63,863 nt of DNA from Deltaproteobacteria bacterium. GTDB lineage: Bacteria; Desulfobacterota; Desulfobulbia; Desulfobulbales; Desulfurivibrionaceae. Below are positions 60,278 to 63,863 of the stretch, one piece after another. The notes beneath the pieces are model-generated. The model saw only the letters and a list, made by a program, of their open reading frames with translations. It was not told the DNA's origin and ran no database searches. How positions within the stretch are numbered: the first letter of the stretch is position 1; every line of letters starts with the position of its first letter. The position numbers were made by a program, and so were the translations under genes. The stretch spans positions 1 through 63,863 of the forward strand of contig JAPLJH010000045.1 of the NCBI GenBank assembly GCA_026388695.1, in the 5' to 3' direction.

Positions 60278-61429
60278 ATGGTGTTGGAATCCTTTGTCTA
60301 TCAGAAAAATAACAGCTACTTCGCCCAGGTGGCGGAGAATGTCGAACTCCTTGCCGAGCGTGAGCTTGCGGCCTTGGGCGCGACCCAGATCAACCCGGTG
60401 TACCGGGGCGTGTATTTCACCGCCAGCCCCGAGGCCCTGTACCGGATCGTTTACCAAACCCGGCTCTGCACCCGCGTCCTGGCCCCGCTCCTGCATTTCG
60501 ACTGCCACAGCACCAAGTATCTCTACAAGACCGCGCTGACCATCCCCTGGTTCGATATCTTCGGGTTGGATCAAACCTTTGTCATCACCGCCACGGTGAG
60601 CGACAGTAAGATCACCCATTCCCAGTACGCCTCGCTCTGCCTCAAGGACGCCATCGTCGATCAGTTTCAGGAGAAATTCGGCTCCCGGCCCAACGTGGAT
60701 AAGCGCAACCCCGATCTGGTCTTCAATCTCCATATCCATAAAAATACGGCGGTGATCAGTCTCGACGCCTCGGGTGCCTCCCTGCACCGGCGGGGCTACC
60801 GGCAGGAGTCGGTGGAAGCGCCAATCCAGGAATCCCTGGCCGCATCAATCATCGACCTGACGGAGTGGGACGGCGAACGCACCCTGATCGACCCGATGTG
60901 CGGTTCGGGCACCCTGCTCTGCGAGGCCCTGATGCGGTATTGCCGGATTCCCGCTTCGTATCTGCGGGAGAGCTTTGGCTTCATGCGCTTCCCAGATTTT
61001 GCGCCCGAGGTCTGGCAACAGGTGAAGGCCGAGGCGGATGCGCAGATTCGCAGCCTGCCCGAGGGGCTGATCATGGGTAGCGACGCCGCAAAACTGGCAG
61101 TAAAGGCGGCGCGGATCAACCTTGGCCAGCTGCCCTACGGCAAAGAGGTGGAGGTCTACTCCAGCCGTTTCCAGGAACTTGAGCCGATCAGCAATGCAGT
61201 CATCGTCTCCAACCCGCCGTATGGGGTTCGGTTGGGCGCCCAGGAAGAGGCCGCCGCCCTGGTGGGGGAGCTGGGCAGTTTTCTCAAGCATAAATGCACC
61301 GGCTCCACGGCGTATCTCTATTTCGGCGACCGGGAGCTGGTGAAGAAGATCGGCCTCAAGCCTGCCTGGAAGAAGCCGCTCAGTAACGGCGGGCTGGACG
61401 GGGTGTTGGCCAAGTACGAGATGTATTGA
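60278..61429 (+). CDS. THUMP-domain RNA methyltransferase (RlmL N-terminal type)
   Basis: 383 residues. The N-terminal ferredoxin-like/THUMP region (about 1-165) binds RNA. The methyltransferase domain has DPMCGSGTLLCEA and the catalytic NPPY in VSNPPYGVRLG, typical of N2-guanine methylation of 23S rRNA. The second half of the enterobacterial RlmKL fusion is absent, so it is the single-activity form. Confidence 0.92.
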   Translation: MVLESFVYQKNNSYFAQVAENVELLAERELAALGATQINPVYRGVYFTASPEALYRIVYQTRLCTRVLAPLLHFDCHSTKYLYKTALTIPWFDIFGLDQTFVITATVSDSKITHSQYASLCLKDAIVDQFQEKFGSRPNVDKRNPDLVFNLHIHKNTAVISLDASGASLHRRGYRQESVEAPIQESLAASIIDLTEWDGERTLIDPMCGSGTLLCEALMRYCRIPASYLRESFGFMRFPDFAPEVWQQVKAEADAQIRSLPEGLIMGSDAAKLAVKAARINLGQLPYGKEVEVYSSRFQELEPISNAVIVSNPPYGVRLGAQEEAAALVGELGSFLKHKCTGSTAYLYFGDRELVKKIGLKPAWKKPLSNGGLDGVLAKYEMY

Positions 61430-61430
61430 G

Positions 61431-61538
61431 TGTAAACGCCCAGCAGCACCGCATCTGCTTTGTCATCGGTCGATTCGCATACTGGAGTATGGCGAATCGA
61501 TCTCTTTCGCGCATCTACGGCACTGCTGAGCGTTTACA
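61431..61538. repeat. Dispersed palindromic element, copy C
   Basis: Outer arms at 61431-61451 and 61518-61538 match at 18 of 21 positions. The inner inverted repeat TCGATTCGCATACT with AGTATGGCGAATCGA has only a one-base bulge. It starts immediately after the stop codon of the methyltransferase gene and marks the border with the AT-rich RelA/SpoT gene. Confidence 0.8.
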
Positions 61539-61605
61539 GTTTTGCAGAAAAAATAAATCAGTCTGATTTTTTTTGCCGTTAGCCTAATAAAGAGAAAAAT
61601 GAATT

Positions 61606-62640
61606 ATGCAATGGATTGAGCCAGAACACTCTAAAGAAAGAGTAAAAAAAGCAGGGAAATATCTGGTAGGACCAGGCGTAACTGTTCAGCAAGTTCGAGA
61701 GGCAATCCCTGTTTTTTTTAATTGGAGGAGTGCGCATGCTTTTCCGATGCAAATAATGCTTGATCTGCTTAGGAAAAACGCTATCCGGATAGATAGAAAT
61801 GCCTTGGTTGTTCAAAGACTGAAGCGTGTTAATTCTATTTTAAATAAGCTTATTCGCGAAGAAGGAATGAGCCTAAGTCGCATGGAAGACATTGCTGGCT
61901 GCAGAGCAGTTCTAGACAATACGAGAGATGTCAGGAAACTTTATATTAATTTAAAAAATAGCCGCACAAAAAACATTCTTTATCGGGAAAGAGATTATAT
62001 CTTAAACCCTAAAGAATCAGGATATAGAGGTATACATCTTGTCTATAAATATAATGGTCAAAAAGATAAATATCGAGGTCTGCTTGTAGAACTACAGCTC
62101 AGAAGCAAGATTCAACACGCATGGGCGACTGCTGTTGAGGTTGTGGGAACATTTACAAAGCAAGCTCTCAAGGCAAGCTATGGAGAGCCTATTTGGTTAG
62201 AATTTTTTAAACTTGCAAGTGTAGAATTTGCTAAGCTAGAAGGTTGTAAAATTGATGAAAGATATGAAGGTCTAGATACTCTAAGCAAACTAAAAGAATG
62301 CATGTCGATACTTGATATCGACAGAAGATTACGCGCTTTTAATGTGGCAGTAAAGACAATAAGCTCTAGAGCCGGGGAGAAAGGAGGGGCAGGTTACTAT
62401 ATTTTGTTTCTGGATCTGGAAAAACGTGTAATTAAACTTAGAGCATTTGATAAAAGTCGCCTTGAAGAAGCAACAAATACATATAACGAAGAAGAGCAAA
62501 AGTATAGTGACGATGACACAAAAGACTTAGTTTTAGTGTCAGCCAATTCACTGCGTGAATTAAGAAGGGCATATCCTAACTATTTTTCAGACACCAATAT
62601 TTTTAGCAAACATCTTGATGAAGTTATTGCTAAAGGCTAA
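61606..62640 (+). CDS. RelA/SpoT-domain protein (small alarmone synthetase or toxSAS-like)
   Basis: 344 residues. The synthetase fold spans about 60-200: VVQRLKRVNSILNKL (substrate-binding basic motif), MEDIAGCRAVL, SGYRGIHLVYKYNG and VELQLRSKIQHAWA. There is no HD hydrolase domain. Residues about 205-344 are an added C-terminal region of unknown family (GGAGYYILFLDLEKRV). It could make (p)ppGpp/(p)ppApp, or modify tRNA as toxSAS enzymes do; the sequence does not decide. The base composition is clearly AT-rich compared with all neighbours, a sign of transfer. Confidence 0.85.
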   Translation: MQWIEPEHSKERVKKAGKYLVGPGVTVQQVREAIPVFFNWRSAHAFPMQIMLDLLRKNAIRIDRNALVVQRLKRVNSILNKLIREEGMSLSRMEDIAGCRAVLDNTRDVRKLYINLKNSRTKNILYRERDYILNPKESGYRGIHLVYKYNGQKDKYRGLLVELQLRSKIQHAWATAVEVVGTFTKQALKASYGEPIWLEFFKLASVEFAKLEGCKIDERYEGLDTLSKLKECMSILDIDRRLRAFNVAVKTISSRAGEKGGAGYYILFLDLEKRVIKLRAFDKSRLEEATNTYNEEEQKYSDDDTKDLVLVSANSLRELRRAYPNYFSDTNIFSKHLDEVIAKG

Positions 62641-62693
62641 CAAGCGGCTACATACGGAAAATTTAAACTAGAAAAGGAACAGCTTTATTTTTG

Positions 62694-63863
62694 TTAGGAG
62701 TCCTGCCCTGCCTCGAACTCGTTAGGCCCCATGCCATTCTTCTCCCCCCAGGCATGGTGGGTGGCCAGCAGGGTCAGATACCGGGCTTCGCTGGCCCGTA
62801 GCCGTTCGGACAGGGTGGTGGCCAGGTTGCGGTAGAGCTTGAGGCAGAGCTTGGGGTTGTTATGACGGAGCACCGTTTCATTCAAGACCAGGGCCACGGT
62901 TTTTTTGAATGCCACCACCGAGGCGGAGCGCGGCATGTGATCGATCATCGACATCTCCCCTACACAGCTTCCATCCCGCAGGGTTTCCAGCTCCACCCGC
63001 TTTCCTAGGGTTTCGGTAAGCACGATAACCGCGCCGGAAATGATCATGTACATCTTGGTGCCCGAGGTGCCTTCGCGGATCAGATAGTCCCCCATACCAA
63101 ACTCCTCCTTTCTGGAGGCGTGAAACAGCTCGTACAGCTCCTCTTCGCTGAAGTCGGCAAAAAAGAGGTAGCGGTGCCGCAAGCGTTCGATGATCTCCTT
63201 TTTATCAAAGGAAAGTCCCCGTTTTTCTTCGTCTTTTTTCTTCTCCAGGGAGTTGAGATAGAGTTCCAGGCTGTCGCCAAACTCATCGGCGCTCTGGTAC
63301 CGTTCGGCCAAGGGCTTGGCCAGGGCGCGCATGATGATGCTGTTGATCGCGGGGTCGATGCCGGGAAGATCGCGGAGCGGTTTCGGGTCGTCTTTGAGCA
63401 CTGATTGCAGGCGGGCAGTCAGATTTTTTCCGGCAAAGGGTTTTTCTCCGCTCAGCCATTCGTAGGCGAGGACCCCAAGGGAGAAGATGTCGCTGCGCCT
63501 GTCCAGCTCCTCGCCGCGAAGCTGTTCGGGCGACATGTACAAAGGGGTGCCGGGAATAAAGCCCTCCTCGTCGATGCTGCTTTCGATACTGTCGAAGGAA
63601 GAGGTGTCCACCACCCGGGCAATCCCGAAGTCGGTGATCTTGGGGAGCAGGCTTTGATTGACGATCATGATGTTGGCCGGCTTGATATCCCGATGGAGGA
63701 TGCCGCGCTTGTGGGCAAAATGCAGGGCGCGGGCCACCATGGCGATGAGGCTGAGTTTCTCTTCGATGGAGAAGGCGGTGTTGCTGTCGATGAGCTCCTT
63801 GATGTTTTTGCCATCAATATATTCCATGACAATATAGGTTGCGCCGTCCTGCTCCCCGATATC
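62694..63863 (-). CDS. Ser/Thr protein kinase fused to a cyclic-nucleotide-binding domain, 5' end outside window
   Basis: Coding is open through the right edge (390 codons here), so the kinase N-lobe is missing from view. Seen: GILHRDIKPANIM (catalytic loop), ITDFGIARV, GTPLYMSPEQL, then SDIFSLGVLAYEWL. From about 150 residues before the end there is a cNMP-binding fold with the phosphate cassette GEMSMIDHMPRSAS, which keeps the canonical Arg. The fusion implies that cAMP or cGMP controls the kinase. A cyclase is encoded at 21015-23129. Confidence 0.92.
   Translation of the reverse strand, partial: DIGEQDGATYIVMEYIDGKNIKELIDSNTAFSIEEKLSLIAMVARALHFAHKRGILHRDIKPANIMIVNQSLLPKITDFGIARVVDTSSFDSIESSIDEEGFIPGTPLYMSPEQLRGEELDRRSDIFSLGVLAYEWLSGEKPFAGKNLTARLQSVLKDDPKPLRDLPGIDPAINSIIMRALAKPLAERYQSADEFGDSLELYLNSLEKKKDEEKRGLSFDKKEIIERLRHRYLFFADFSEEELYELFHASRKEEFGMGDYLIREGTSGTKMYMIISGAVIVLTETLGKRVELETLRDGSCVGEMSMIDHMPRSASVVAFKKTVALVLNETVLRHNNPKLCLKLYRNLATTLSERLRASEARYLTLLATHHAWGEKNGMGPNEFEAGQDS

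Noticed and set aside
1-63863. CRISPR arrays, rRNA genes, prophage or intact insertion sequences
   Set aside because: No regularly spaced direct repeats, rRNA signatures, integrase or transposase genes were found on either strand.

Overview
The window looks like a GC-rich chromosome segment of an anaerobic Gram-negative bacterium of the Desulfobacterota, most like the Desulfobulbales. The evidence is indirect: an HdrC-MvhD-MetV redox module, a tetraheme class III cytochrome c3, a SulP transporter, KdsD and BamD (LPS-bearing outer membrane), a NifA-type activator, cyclic-di-GMP signalling and a selenocysteine-dependent peptide. No rRNA, CRISPR array, prophage or intact insertion sequence was seen. 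Species cannot be named from the sequence alone.

Layout. 1-2280: 3' part of pgk, then tpiA, secG and tRNA-Leu(GAG) with a strong terminator. 2281-3551: an island with one unusual cysteine-rich protein. 3572-9628 (minus): metV, mvhD, an hdrC-type protein, kdsD, purF and a metF fusion. 9735-12969: methyltransferase, thioredoxin, BamD, aspartate/glutamate racemase. 13003-17854 (minus): queH, nifA-like activator, SGNH hydrolase, glgX. 17982-26616 (plus): a DUF1566 protein, ppnP, then a tight run of SH3 protein, M48 lipoprotein, CHASE2 nucleotide cyclase and two ABC exporter half-subunits. 26636-32477: mostly small genes, a higBA toxin-antitoxin pair, an FAD oxidoreductase, a ferredoxin-nitroreductase and an orphan histidine kinase. 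32702-36693: hydrolase, diguanylate cyclase, DEDD exonuclease.

36694-49108 is the most interesting part. A clear c-di-GMP-I (GEMM-I) riboswitch lies on the minus strand, followed by two terminators and no recognisable gene. Divergent from it is a radical SAM/SPASM enzyme resembling SbtM, the maturase of 'selenobiotic' (SbtA) peptides. About 8 kb on, after a sensory cassette (REC-GAF-GGDEF protein, two substrate-binding lipoproteins, a hybrid-input histidine kinase, two response regulators), lies the probable precursor peptide: an 88-codon ORF with an in-frame UGA at codon 37 and a bacterial SECIS-like hairpin just downstream. It would be missed or truncated by ordinary gene calling. A thioredoxin-reductase-like flavoprotein with fused N-terminal glutaredoxin-type domains follows.

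49093-61429 is mostly housekeeping: rhomboid protease, cytochrome c3, U32 peptidase-family enzyme, SulP, MFS, truA, msrAB and an RlmL-type methyltransferase. 61606-62640 is a visibly AT-rich RelA/SpoT-domain gene that looks acquired. The window ends inside a Ser/Thr kinase fused to a cyclic-nucleotide-binding domain. Three related palindromic elements of about 110 bp (815-923, 7972-8090, 61431-61538) form a dispersed intergenic repeat family.
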